Assembly (NCBI GenBank): GCA_964484265.1
Contig: CAZAFH010000029.1
Coordinates: forward strand, 1-64,000
Direction: 5' to 3'
Origin: SIAQ01 sp964484265
GTDB lineage: Bacteria > Planctomycetota > Planctomycetia > Gemmatales > Gemmataceae
DNA length: 64,000 nucleotides
Of this stretch, positions 17,521 to 25,606 are shown piece after piece. The position numbers and the translations under genes are program-made. Each line of letters opens with the position of its first letter. Within the stretch, counting starts at the first letter, position 1. The notes beneath the pieces are model-generated. The model did not search any database, was not told the origin of the DNA, and was given only the letters and a program-made list of their open reading frames with translations.

Positions 17521-17624
17521 AATGAGAAATAGTAAACGGTAAATAGAAAATGACAAATGAATTGCTCCGTTGATTTCTGGTCTGTCGTTTCTCATTTACT
17601 ATTTACCGTTTACTATTTCTCATT
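17521..17624. repeat. AT-rich inverted repeat between the SRP RNA and dnaX
   Basis: AATGAGAAATAGTAAACGG with TAAATAG pairs with CTATTTACCG and TTTACTATTTCTCATT. The arms are about 32 bases with one or two mismatches and a spacer of about 40 bases. The low GC contrasts sharply with the neighbourhood and suggests an inserted element. Confidence 0.75.
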
Positions 17625-17665
17625 GCATCTGACGCACCCAAATAAGCCCATGGCTTTGCGCTTCA

Positions 17666-17671
17666 TAAAAT
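17666..17671 (+). promoter_or_regulatory. Possible -10 box directly upstream of the dnaX start (leaderless)
   Basis: TAAAAT ends six bases before the ATG at 17678 and no Shine-Dalgarno sequence is present. The same TANNNT-N6-ATG layout precedes several other genes in this window. No clear -35 box was found. Confidence 0.35.
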
Positions 17672-17677
17672 ATCCCC

Positions 17678-19441
17678 ATGGCCAAAAAGAAACCCGCTGA
17701 CACCGTGTCCGATGCCATGCCGCCGCCGACCCCGGCCGGCGAGTACACCGTCCTCGCACGCCGCTACCGTCCGCAGCAGTTCGCCGACCTCGTCGGCCAG
17801 GAACCGGTCGCACAGGCGCTCATCAACGCCCTTGAAAGCGGCCGCGTCGCCCATGCCTATCTCTTCACCGGCGCGCGCGGCGTGGGCAAAACCAGCACGG
17901 CGCGCATCCTCGCCAAGGCGATCAATTGCGTCAAAGGGCCTACGCCCACACCCTGCGATGAATGCGAAATCTGCAAGGCGATCACCACCGGCGAAGACAC
18001 CGACGTCATCGAAATCGACGGCGCCAGCAACAACGGCATCGACAATATCCGCGACCTGCGCTCTAATGTGCAGTTCCGCCCGAGCCGATCGCGCAACAAG
18101 ATTTACATCATCGACGAAGTCCACATGCTTTCGACGCAGGCGTTTAACGGCTTGCTGAAAACACTCGAAGAACCGCCGCCGCACGTGAAGTTTATCTTTG
18201 CGACGACGGAGGTACAGAAGATTCCGATCACGATCCTGTCGCGCTGCCAACGTTTCGATTTCGGCGGCATCAGCATCACGCGCATCATGGACCGCTTGCG
18301 TGAAATCGTCGCCTCCGAAGGCATGGAAGCCGACGATGAGGCGCTCGAAGCGATCGCTCGCCGAGCCGGCGGGTCGATGCGCGACGGGCAATCGCTGCTC
18401 GATCAGCTGTTGGCCTTCAGCGGCGAACGCCTGACGGTGGATCGCGTGCATCAAATGCTCGGCACGGCGCACGAGGAGCGCGTGACGGCAATCGCGGAAG
18501 CGGTGCTGACGAAAAACGCCAAGCTGGCGCTCGAAATCGTCAACGACATCGTCAACGCCGGCCAACAGCTGGGTGAACTGCTCGATCAACTCATCGAATA
18601 CTGGCGCGACCTCATGGTGGTCAACGCCGCCGGGCTACCTGGCCAAAGCGTGAGCGTATCGAGTGCGCGGCGCGATGTATTGCAGCGCCACGCGGCCAGC
18701 ACGACACTCGACACGATCCTCGCGGGGCTTGACATTTTCGCCTCGGCCAAGACTCGGATGAAAGGAAGCAGCCACGTCCGCGCGCTTTTCGAGATGGCGC
18801 TCGTCCGAATCTCGATGTTGGCTGACCTCGTCCCCATTGCGCAAATCGCTCAGCTATTGGCAAAAGAAGGCGGACCTGCGCCATCATCGGCCAAGCCCTT
18901 GGCAACCGCTTCGGGTGCGATAGCGCCAGAAAAAAAAAACGTGATGGCGGATAACGCACTCGCAGTGAACGCGGGACCTATCACGCTCAACGATGAAACT
19001 CTCGACACGCTATGGAAACAAATCGTTTCCCAGCTTGGCTTTGCGGAACAATCCGAGCTTCGACGCGCGAACGTAGCAATTTCTGGGCCAAACGCTCTGG
19101 TTTTTCGTGTTTCCAGACGCTATAATACTCCCGGCAACATCTTCGGCGACGCCGCCCGGCTTGGCAAAATTGGCGAGCGCGTTTCGGGAATGACCGGCAG
19201 CGCCTGCACGCTCAAAGTGGAATGGACCGACGACAACGCCGACGCCGACACGCCGGCGCGATCGTCAACTGCCAAGGTGATGGGCCAGCAGCGCCAGGCT
19301 CGTGCCGAGATGATGAAACTGCCGATGGTGAAACGCACTGCCGATTTGCTTGGCGCCCAGATCATCATGTTCGAGGAAGGTTTTGGCACTCCGGCAAAAG
19401 CAGATTCGACAACCGTGATGGATAGCCCCGAGGACGAATAG
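17678..19441 (+). CDS. dnaX: DNA polymerase III subunit tau/gamma
   Basis: This 587-aa clamp-loader ATPase loads the sliding clamp during replication. It shows ARRYRPQQFADLVGQ at the N-terminus, the Walker A loop GARGVGKTSTARIL, a zinc module (CVKGPTPTPCDECEIC), the Walker B motif IIDEVHMLS, TLEEPPPHVKFIFATTE and the arginine-finger region SRCQRFDFGGI. Domain III follows, with SLLDQLLAF. Beyond about residue 410 is a low-complexity linker and the tau-specific C-terminus. At codons 418-421 lies an A10 run where slippage into either other frame meets a stop within a few codons, which would give a gamma-like short form of about 420 residues. The start has a TANNNT box instead of a Shine-Dalgarno sequence. 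ybaB follows three bases after the stop. Confidence 0.96.
   Translation: MAKKKPADTVSDAMPPPTPAGEYTVLARRYRPQQFADLVGQEPVAQALINALESGRVAHAYLFTGARGVGKTSTARILAKAINCVKGPTPTPCDECEICKAITTGEDTDVIEIDGASNNGIDNIRDLRSNVQFRPSRSRNKIYIIDEVHMLSTQAFNGLLKTLEEPPPHVKFIFATTEVQKIPITILSRCQRFDFGGISITRIMDRLREIVASEGMEADDEALEAIARRAGGSMRDGQSLLDQLLAFSGERLTVDRVHQMLGTAHEERVTAIAEAVLTKNAKLALEIVNDIVNAGQQLGELLDQLIEYWRDLMVVNAAGLPGQSVSVSSARRDVLQRHAASTTLDTILAGLDIFASAKTRMKGSSHVRALFEMALVRISMLADLVPIAQIAQLLAKEGGPAPSSAKPLATASGAIAPEKKNVMADNALAVNAGPITLNDETLDTLWKQIVSQLGFAEQSELRRANVAISGPNALVFRVSRRYNTPGNIFGDAARLGKIGERVSGMTGSACTLKVEWTDDNADADTPARSSTAKVMGQQRQARAEMMKLPMVKRTADLLGAQIIMFEEGFGTPAKADSTTVMDSPEDE
18929..18940 (+). promoter_or_regulatory. 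A10 slippery site in dnaX (candidate programmed frameshift or transcript slippage)
   Basis: GAA AAA AAA AAC occupies codons 418-421 and contains the heptamer A-AAA-AAC. One extra A, or a -1 ribosomal shift, leads to CGT GAT GGC GGA TAA. One lost A, or a +1 shift, leads to ACG TGA. Both products end just after domain III, as in the gamma subunits of Escherichia coli and Thermus thermophilus. Confidence 0.6.
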
Positions 19442-19443
19442 CC

Positions 19444-19779
19444 ATGTTCGAAAAACTCGGTCAGATCGCAAGCTTGATGAAGAATCTCCCGAAGATGCAA
19501 GAGGAGATGGGCAAACTCCAGGGCCGAATCGCGCAGATCGTCGCCGAGGGCGAAGCGGGCGGCGGCATGGTCAAGGCAAAGGTCAACGGCCACATGGAGC
19601 TTCTCTCCTGCGTCATCAGCGATGAAGGGATGAAGGACAAGGAAATGCTCGAGGATTTGATCCGCTCTGCTGTTACACAGGCGTTGCAGAAAGCCAAACA
19701 AGCCGTTGCCGAGGAAACGTCGAGGATGGCGGGCGGATTGGGTCTGGGGCTTCCGCCGGGCTTTCAGCTGCCGGCGTGA
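19444..19779 (+). CDS. YbaB/EbfC nucleoid-associated protein
   Basis: This 111-aa member of the YbaB/EbfC family forms small dimers that bind DNA without strong sequence preference. It begins MFEKLGQIASLMKNLPKMQE, a helix typical of the family, and carries GGGMVKAKVNGHMELLSC, where the family usually has the strands G-G-x-V-x-V-x-x-x-G. A C-terminal helix and a Gly/Leu/Pro-rich tail follow. It is three bases downstream of dnaX with GAGG before the start, so the two are cotranscribed. In most bacteria recR follows immediately; here two palindromic elements (19812-20034) separate them. Confidence 0.93.
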   Translation: MFEKLGQIASLMKNLPKMQEEMGKLQGRIAQIVAEGEAGGGMVKAKVNGHMELLSCVISDEGMKDKEMLEDLIRSAVTQALQKAKQAVAEETSRMAGGLGLGLPPGFQLPA

Positions 19780-19811
19780 CTATACCTTCGTCGGGTGACA
19801 TTGACGCCTTT

Positions 19812-19896
19812 CCGAGCCGCGACCGTAAGGGAGCGGCCCGCCGGACGCCTTGCCGGAACAGATATTGTCGGCCGCTCCCTCACGGTCGCGGCTCGG
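19812..19896. repeat. Intergenic palindrome, CCGAGCCGCGACCGTAAGG type (copy 1)
   Basis: CCGAGCCGCGACCGTAAGGG pairs with the complement ending TCACGGTCGCGGCTCGG. The right half, including GATATTGTCGGCCGCTCCCT, is almost identical to the copy at 22299-22381. It is inserted between ybaB and recR. Confidence 0.85.
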
Positions 19897-19951
19897 TAAT
19901 GTTTTGCTTCGCTTGCAAAAAGGCGACAATTTTAACCGTTGGAAGTATATG

Positions 19952-20034
19952 AGCGAGCGGGGGGGGGTGTTAGCCCCTGATTCCAGGAAACATCAGAATC
20001 AGGGACCCGACGCCCCCTGCTCGCCGGATTCGGA
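19952..20034. repeat. Intergenic palindrome, GCGAGCGGGGG..CCCCTGATTC type (copy 1)
   Basis: GCGAGCGGGGGGGGGTGTTA and AGCCCCTGATTC pair with GAATCAGGGACCCGACG and CCCCCTGCTCGC. A related copy is at 20648-20723. It ends about ten bases before the recR start codon. Confidence 0.8.
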
Positions 20035-20042
20035 GACTCAAC

Positions 20043-20639
20043 GTGCAACCGACCGGCGCCATTCCGAAACTCATGGACGAACTTGGCAAGTTGCCTGGCA
20101 TCGGTCCGAAGTCCGCGGAGCGCATCACGCACTACTTGCTCAACACCGAGGTCAAGAACATCCTCGCGCTCGCCGACGCTCTTCGCGATGTTGCCCAGAA
20201 TGTCCACCGATGCAAACAATGCTGCAACCTGACGGAAAACGAACTTTGCGACATCTGCTCCGATCCGAAACGCGACGCGAACATTATCTGCGTCGTCGAG
20301 CAAGCGCGTGATGTCGCCTCGCTGGAACGCGCGTCGGCCTATCGCGGCCTGTACCATGTGCTGCATGGCCGACTCGCGCCGCTCGAAGGCATCGGCCCGG
20401 ACAAACTGACGATCGACGCATTGCTGCAGCGCGTCACCCAGCACGGCGTCAAAGAGATCATCATGGCCACGAACCCGACTCTCGAAGGCGACGGCACGGC
20501 ACTGTACGTCTCGAACCTGCTCGCGGGAACCGGCGCGAACATCACACGCCTCGCCCGCGGCCTGCCGTCGGGTTCCGGCCTCGAATTCGCCAACGCCCAG
20601 ATGCTCGCCGACGCCCTCGAAGGCCGCCGGGCGTTTTGA
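20043..20639 (+). CDS. recR: Recombination mediator protein RecR
   Basis: This 198-aa protein works with RecF and RecO to load RecA on gapped DNA. It has the helix-hairpin-helix LGKLPGIGPKSAERITHYLL, the zinc finger CKQCCNLTENELCDIC, and a Toprim domain with ICVVEQARDVASLER, YHVLHGRLAPLEGIGPD and ATNPTLEGDGTALYV. The C-terminal Walker-like GSGLEFANAQMLADALEGR is complete. The GTG at 20043 is preceded by GGAGACTCAAC, a usable Shine-Dalgarno sequence. The length is normal for the family. Confidence 0.96.
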   Translation: MQPTGAIPKLMDELGKLPGIGPKSAERITHYLLNTEVKNILALADALRDVAQNVHRCKQCCNLTENELCDICSDPKRDANIICVVEQARDVASLERASAYRGLYHVLHGRLAPLEGIGPDKLTIDALLQRVTQHGVKEIIMATNPTLEGDGTALYVSNLLAGTGANITRLARGLPSGSGLEFANAQMLADALEGRRAF

Positions 20640-20647
20640 ACCCATTG

Positions 20648-20723
20648 GCGAGCGAGGGGCGTAAGCCCCCTGATTCTGAAAGTGAAGAACCCCAGAATCA
20701 GGGAGCTTATGCCCCCCGCTCGC
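20648..20723. repeat. Intergenic palindrome, GCGAGCGAGGGGC..CCCTGATTC type (copy 2)
   Basis: GCGAGCGAGGGGCGTAAGCC and CCCTGATTCT pair with AGAATCAGGG and AGCTTATGCCCCCCGCTCGC. It separates recR from rpoN. Confidence 0.85.
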
Positions 20724-20751
20724 TGAACCGAAGTTCTGGAGACCCAAACCC

Positions 20752-22260
20752 ATGCAACTGAACCTCGGCACGCAAATGCGCGCGGAACTATCGCAGATCA
20801 TCTCCCCTCGGATGATCCAGTCGATGGAAATCCTCACGCTGCCGATGATGGCGTTGCAAGAACGCATCGAGCACGAACTTCAGGAGAACCCCGTTCTCGA
20901 AGTGCGCGAACCTGGCCAAAACGAAGAAGGCTACCCCGCCTCGCCGGAACTCGGCGACGCCGTCGAACCGGAAAAACCGCCGGAACCCGAACCGTCACCC
21001 GACACCCCGGAGCAGGAACTCGTCATCGACGCCAAGAACGGCGAAGAAGATTTCGAACGCATGGACGCCCTCAACGAAGACTGGTCCGACTACTTCGACG
21101 AAGAATCCAGGCCATCCGTCAACAAAGTCTCCGAAGAGATGGACAAAAAGCACGATGCCATGGCCAACATGGCCGAGCGCGAGCAATCGCTGCAAGAGTA
21201 CCTCAACGAGCAGATCCCGTACCTCGATGCGTCCGAAATCAACATCGACCTGCTTCGCTTCATGATCTCACATCTCGACGAACGTGGCTACCTCGTCACG
21301 CCGCTCGAGGACATCCGCGCCAGCTACGGGCAAGACGTAACGATCGAGCAAATTGAGGAAACGCTCGATGATCTTCAACGCCTCGATCCGCCCGGCGTCG
21401 GCGCTCGCGATTACAAGGAATGCCTGTTTCTCCAGGTCGCCCTCGATACTCCCCACCGCGATGTCGTCAAGGCGCTGATCCTCAACCACCTGGAAGACAT
21501 TCAACACAACCGCATACCGTTGATCCAGAAAAAGACCGGATACGAACTTCGGACGATTCAAGAGGCGATCGAAGTTCTCAGGCGATTCAATCCGAAGCCC
21601 GGCGCCAAGTTCGCCAGCAAGAGCGTGCAATACATCACGCCGGACATCATCCTCGAAAAGAATGAGCAGAACGAACTCGACATCCGCCTGACCGACGACT
21701 GGATGCCCAACATCTACGTCAACCGCAAGCATTTCGAGATGCTCAAGGACAAGAACCTCGACGCCAAGTCGCGCGAATGGCTGCAGCGCAAGATTCAATC
21801 CGCGAAGTGGCTGATCGACGCCATCGAGCAACGGCGGGCGACACTCACCAAGGTGACCCGGGCGATCATCGATCATCAGCGGGCTTTTCTCGAACGCGGG
21901 CCGGAATTCATCGAACCGCTCAAGATGCAGCAAATCGCCGAGACCGTCGGCGTGCACGTCACGACCGTCAGCCGAGCCGTCGATGATAAATGGATCCAGA
22001 CGCCTCGCGGCGTTTTTCCGCTCAAGCGTTTTTTCGGCGGCGGCACAACCATGGCCAACGGCGAAGACGTCGCATGGGAAACTATCAAGCAGAAACTGCT
22101 CGAAATCATCGGCGCCGAGGACAAGTCCAACCCGCTCTCGGACGAAGACCTCGTGACCAAACTCTCCGAGGCCGGCTACCCCGTCGCACGCCGAACCGTG
22201 ACGAAATACCGCAAGGCTCTAGGCATCCAGTCATCGCGCGAACGCAAAGTGTGGGGATGA
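20752..22260 (+). CDS. rpoN: RNA polymerase sigma-54 factor
   Basis: This 502-aa sigma factor directs RNA polymerase to -24/-12 promoters and needs AAA+ activators to open them. Region I is present (MQLNLGTQMRAELSQIISPR, then MIQSMEILTLPMMALQERI). An acidic region II with GEEDFERMDALNEDWSDYF follows, then the core-binding domain. The DNA-binding region contains TVGVHVTTVSRAVDDKWIQT and the RpoN box ARRTVTKYRKALGI at the C-terminus. Length and order are normal. TGGAGACCCAAACC precedes the ATG. It lies between two palindromes, so it is probably a single transcription unit or receives read-through from recR. Confidence 0.97.
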   Translation: MQLNLGTQMRAELSQIISPRMIQSMEILTLPMMALQERIEHELQENPVLEVREPGQNEEGYPASPELGDAVEPEKPPEPEPSPDTPEQELVIDAKNGEEDFERMDALNEDWSDYFDEESRPSVNKVSEEMDKKHDAMANMAEREQSLQEYLNEQIPYLDASEINIDLLRFMISHLDERGYLVTPLEDIRASYGQDVTIEQIEETLDDLQRLDPPGVGARDYKECLFLQVALDTPHRDVVKALILNHLEDIQHNRIPLIQKKTGYELRTIQEAIEVLRRFNPKPGAKFASKSVQYITPDIILEKNEQNELDIRLTDDWMPNIYVNRKHFEMLKDKNLDAKSREWLQRKIQSAKWLIDAIEQRRATLTKVTRAIIDHQRAFLERGPEFIEPLKMQQIAETVGVHVTTVSRAVDDKWIQTPRGVFPLKRFFGGGTTMANGEDVAWETIKQKLLEIIGAEDKSNPLSDEDLVTKLSEAGYPVARRTVTKYRKALGIQSSRERKVWG

Positions 22261-22298
22261 TGTATGTTTTGCTCGGTTGAGCTTGTCGCAACATTTCT

Positions 22299-22381
22299 GA
22301 GCGGCGACCGTAAGGGAGCGGCCGACTGGATGCCATGCCGGTGTAGATATTGTCGGCCGCTCCCTTACGGTCGCGGCTCGG
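22299..22381. repeat. Intergenic palindrome, GCGGCGACCGTAAGGGAGC type (copy 2)
   Basis: GAGCGGCGACCGTAAGGGAG pairs with CTCCCTTACGGTCGCGGCTC. It is closely similar to 19812-19896, especially in the right arm, and lies downstream of rpoN. Confidence 0.85.
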
Positions 22382-22446
22382 AAATATGTCAACTCAATGC
22401 TGAATAAGTTTAGGTTCGCAACCAGAGTGAAGAAGGGAATCTCATC

Positions 22447-23226
22447 ATGACCGGCAGCGAAATCATCCAACGCCTGCACGATGGTCGGCGTGTCTTCAGT
22501 CTCGCCACCGTCAATCCGTCGCCGCTTTGGCCCAACCTCGTCAAGGCGATCGGCATCGATTTCGTCTTCGTCGATACCGAGCACACGCCGATCGATCGAC
22601 ACACGCTGTCCTGGATCTGCCAAACCTACCAGGCGATGGGTATCCCGCCCGTCGTGCGTCTGCCCAACAATGACCCGTATGAAGCCTGCAAAGCGCTCGA
22701 CGGCGGCGCCGGCGGGATCATCGGGCCGTATGTCGAAACGCCCGAACAGGTTCGCGGCCTGGTCGGCGCCGTCAAATGGCGGCCGCTGAAGGGCAAACGC
22801 CTCGACGATGCGCTGCGCGATCCCGCGACCCTCGAACCGGAGTTGCGCGACTACCTGACCAAGCGCAATCAGGACAAGATCCTCATCGTCAATATCGAGA
22901 GCGTGCCTGCCATCGAGAATTTGCACGCCATCTGCTCCGTACCCGGACTCGATGCCGTGCTGATTGGGCCGCACGATCTGTCGTGCAGCCTGGGAATTCC
23001 CGAGCAGTACAGTCATCCGCGTTTCGACGAGGCAGTGCGCACGATCTTCCGCATCGCGCGCGAGCACGGCGTCGGCGCCGGCGTGCACTTTTGGCTTGGC
23101 CTGGACCAGGAAATCACCTGGGCGAAGGCCGGCGGGAACCTCGTCATGCACGCCTCGGACGTCGCCGCCTTTAGCCGCACGATGAAGAGCGAGGTCGAGC
23201 AATTGCGCAAGGCGCTGAGTGATTGA
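22447..23226 (+). CDS. HpcH/HpaI aldolase family protein
   Basis: This 259-aa class II aldolase is of the 2-dehydro-3-deoxyglucarate / 4-hydroxy-2-oxoheptanedioate type. These enzymes reversibly cleave 2-oxo-hydroxy acids to pyruvate (or a related oxo acid) and an aldehyde using a divalent metal. The family's metal and substrate motifs are visible: DFVFVDTEHTPID, PVVRLPNNDPYEACKALDGG, GIIGPYVETPEQ, IVNIESVPAIENL with the metal-binding glutamate, and AVLIGPHDLSCSLG with the metal-binding aspartate. The physiological substrate cannot be told from sequence. GAAGGG lies upstream of the ATG. Uma2 and MFS genes follow on the same strand. Confidence 0.88.
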   Translation: MTGSEIIQRLHDGRRVFSLATVNPSPLWPNLVKAIGIDFVFVDTEHTPIDRHTLSWICQTYQAMGIPPVVRLPNNDPYEACKALDGGAGGIIGPYVETPEQVRGLVGAVKWRPLKGKRLDDALRDPATLEPELRDYLTKRNQDKILIVNIESVPAIENLHAICSVPGLDAVLIGPHDLSCSLGIPEQYSHPRFDEAVRTIFRIAREHGVGAGVHFWLGLDQEITWAKAGGNLVMHASDVAAFSRTMKSEVEQLRKALSD

Positions 23227-23280
23227 CAGCGAGGACGCGGCATGTTAACGTAACGAACAACAGGTGAATGGGAGGGAAAT

Positions 23281-23970
23281 ATGCCGCCGATCGAGACTCG
23301 CAAATCCGATGCGATTCTTCCGCTTGAAGCTGGCGATCGTCTAACGCGCGCCGAGTTCGAACGGCGCTATGATGCCATGCCGAATGTGAAGAAAGCGGAA
23401 TTGATCGAAGGAGTGGTATATATGCCCTCTCCCGTTCGACTTCATCGCCACGCGGATCCCCACTTTCGCACGATCGGCTGGCTGGGCCAGTACACCGCCT
23501 ACACGCCATTCCTGATCGGCGGGGACAATGCGACGGCTCGCCTCGACCTGGATAACGAACCGCAACCCGATGTCATGTTGTTGATCGATCCGAAACACGG
23601 CGGCCAGGCCAGGATCGCATCTGACGACTATGTCGAATTGGCGCCGGAGTGGGTTGGCGAGATTTCGGGAAGCAGCGCCAGTTTCGACCTTCACACCAAA
23701 CTTGTCGTCTATCGCCGTAATGGCGTGCGCGAGTATTTCGTCTGGCGCGTGCTGGACGAGCAAATCGACTGGTTCACGCTGCACGATGGCGAATTCGTTT
23801 TGTTGCAACCGGATGCCGATGGAATTACCCGAAGCCGGGTTTTCCCAGGTCTTTGGCTCGACGCCGCCGCCATGCTCCGTGGCGACATGCCGCGCGTGCT
23901 GGATGTCGTCCGGCTCGGATTGGCGTCGCCCGAGCATGCGGCGTTTTTGCGCCATCACAAGGTTGTGTAG
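23281..23970 (+). CDS. Uma2 family (DUF820) restriction-endonuclease-like protein
   Basis: This 229-aa protein is of the Uma2/DUF820 family, with a PD-(D/E)XK nuclease fold. The motifs are LTRAEFERRYDAMP, AELIEGVVYMPSPV (family E-L-I-x-G), NEPQPDVMLLID with the active-site aspartate, and LAPEWVGEISGSSASFDLHT with KLVVYRRNGVREYFVW, which carries the downstream E and K. The catalytic positions look intact. The cellular role of the family is unclear; it is expanded in planctomycetes and cyanobacteria. GGGAGGGAAAT before the ATG is a strong Shine-Dalgarno sequence. The stop is four bases before the MFS gene, so the two are probably cotranscribed. Confidence 0.88.
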   Translation: MPPIETRKSDAILPLEAGDRLTRAEFERRYDAMPNVKKAELIEGVVYMPSPVRLHRHADPHFRTIGWLGQYTAYTPFLIGGDNATARLDLDNEPQPDVMLLIDPKHGGQARIASDDYVELAPEWVGEISGSSASFDLHTKLVVYRRNGVREYFVWRVLDEQIDWFTLHDGEFVLLQPDADGITRSRVFPGLWLDAAAMLRGDMPRVLDVVRLGLASPEHAAFLRHHKVV

Positions 23971-23973
23971 CCG

Positions 23974-25326
23974 ATGACGCCGACTCCTCTCACGAACACG
24001 GGCCGTTGGATCATCCTCGTCTGCGCCTTTCTCGGCTGGTTCTTCTGCGGCTTTCACATGCAGATCACGCAGCTCACCGGTCAGCCGGCGGCGATCCATC
24101 TGCTCACGCAATCCGGCGCGATCGATGCCCAGCAACTGGCCGAGTACGCCAAACTCGCCAATGAAAAGACCATCGGCACCGATGAGAAGAAGCAACTCGA
24201 CGAATGGAATTCCGCGATCGGCCGATGGTTCGCCTGGCATCAATGCGCATTCCTGTTCGGAGGCGCGGCAGGTGGACTCGGGTTCGGCTGGCTGGGCGAT
24301 CGCTTCGGACGCTCCCGAGCGATGGCGGGCAGCATTCTCGTCTACTCATCAATGTCGGCGGCGGCCTCGCAGGCACAATCGCCCGAACAACTCTGGCTGC
24401 TCTGGTTCCTCGCTTGCACCGGCGTCGGCGGCATGTGGCCCAACGGCGTCGCCCTCGTCTCCGAGGCCTGGTCTGGACTGTCGCGTCCAGCGCTCGCCGG
24501 CGCTATCGGCACGGCGGCGAACATCGGCATCTTCGTCTTCGCTTCCACCGCCGCCAAATACCCGATCTCGCCCGACGAATGGCGCTGGGCCTATCTCGTC
24601 GGCGCTGGCCCGTTCGTGCTGGGCCTCATCGTTCTCGCGATCGTGCCGGAATCGCCGAAATGGCTTGCCGCGCGTGCTGCTCCTTCGGCATCCGCGGGAA
24701 ATGAAAGCTCCACTCTCGGCGTGTTTCAACCGGCGCTACTCGGCATCACCGTCGTGGCGATCGTACTCGCCACGGTGCCGATCGTCGGCGGATGGGGCAC
24801 GGCCAACTGGATGAACCCCTGGGCCGACGTCGCCGGCGCTGCACTGGACCCGCCGGACTACGGTCTGAAGGCTCGCGTCAATCAGGCTCGCGCCATCACC
24901 GGGAGCGTCGGCAGCTTGCTCGGCGGGTGGATCGCGCATTGGCTAGGCCGACGGTTGACCTATTTCCTGGTAAGCCTGTCCTCGCTCGTCATCGCGCAGT
25001 ACATGTTCTGGTTCATGCTTCCGACCGATGCGACATTTCTGATCTGGGTCGCGATCCTCGGTTTTGTCAGCGGAGTCTATTTCGGCTGGCTTCCGTTCTG
25101 CCTTCCCGAATTGTTTCCGACGCGCTACCGCGCGACCGGCGCCGGCGTCGGCTTTAACTTTGGCCGAATCGTGACGGCATGCCTGCTCTTCGTCGCCGGC
25201 GCGATCATGACCTACTTCGAGCGCGATTATGCGCGGATCGGCCGACTGACGAGCCTGCTGTTCATCCTGGGCATGATTTTCATCTGGTTCGTGCCTGACA
25301 CGAGCAAGAAGGACCTGGACGACTGA
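23974..25326 (+). CDS. Major facilitator superfamily transporter
   Basis: This 450-aa integral membrane transporter has about twelve predicted spans. The signature loop between spans 2 and 3 is GWLGDRFGRSRAM. A second-half counterpart is GGWIAHWLGRRLTYF, and a sugar-porter-like FPTRYRATGAGVGFNFGRI occurs in the C-terminal half. A long loop after the first span (from about residue 25 to 80, with KTIGTDEKKQLDEW) is unusual and is predicted to face the periplasm. PESPKWL, typical of the central loop of sugar and acid porters, is present. The substrate is not evident. It sits four bases behind the Uma2 gene and downstream of the HpcH/HpaI aldolase. Confidence 0.9.
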   Translation: MTPTPLTNTGRWIILVCAFLGWFFCGFHMQITQLTGQPAAIHLLTQSGAIDAQQLAEYAKLANEKTIGTDEKKQLDEWNSAIGRWFAWHQCAFLFGGAAGGLGFGWLGDRFGRSRAMAGSILVYSSMSAAASQAQSPEQLWLLWFLACTGVGGMWPNGVALVSEAWSGLSRPALAGAIGTAANIGIFVFASTAAKYPISPDEWRWAYLVGAGPFVLGLIVLAIVPESPKWLAARAAPSASAGNESSTLGVFQPALLGITVVAIVLATVPIVGGWGTANWMNPWADVAGAALDPPDYGLKARVNQARAITGSVGSLLGGWIAHWLGRRLTYFLVSLSSLVIAQYMFWFMLPTDATFLIWVAILGFVSGVYFGWLPFCLPELFPTRYRATGAGVGFNFGRIVTACLLFVAGAIMTYFERDYARIGRLTSLLFILGMIFIWFVPDTSKKDLDD

Positions 25327-25606
25327 GCGTTTGCGTTTTGGCGTATAAATGGGTCCGTGCCGTGCCTAGATGTTAAGCAGCTGCGCACATTCACCGCACT
25401 GAAATGTGGCGAGCGGATCCGCTGAGCGAGCGATCCTTTCTGCCGGCCATTCCGCATCTCCATTCCTGAAAACGATTTATGGCACCGATTCCGCTTGTAG
25501 GTGCGCAAACACCAAACCCGGCACACGGATTGCGTTTGCTAGCGGCTTGGGCTACCGACCATCGAAGATCATTGCGTTTTTTTGCACCCAACGAGGACCG
25601 ATCGAC

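Noticed and set aside
25406..25606. 67-residue N-terminal extension of the glucan phosphorylase
   Set aside because: The extension has no domain-like sequence and a different character from the GAF domain. The ATG at 25607 has a ribosome-binding site.
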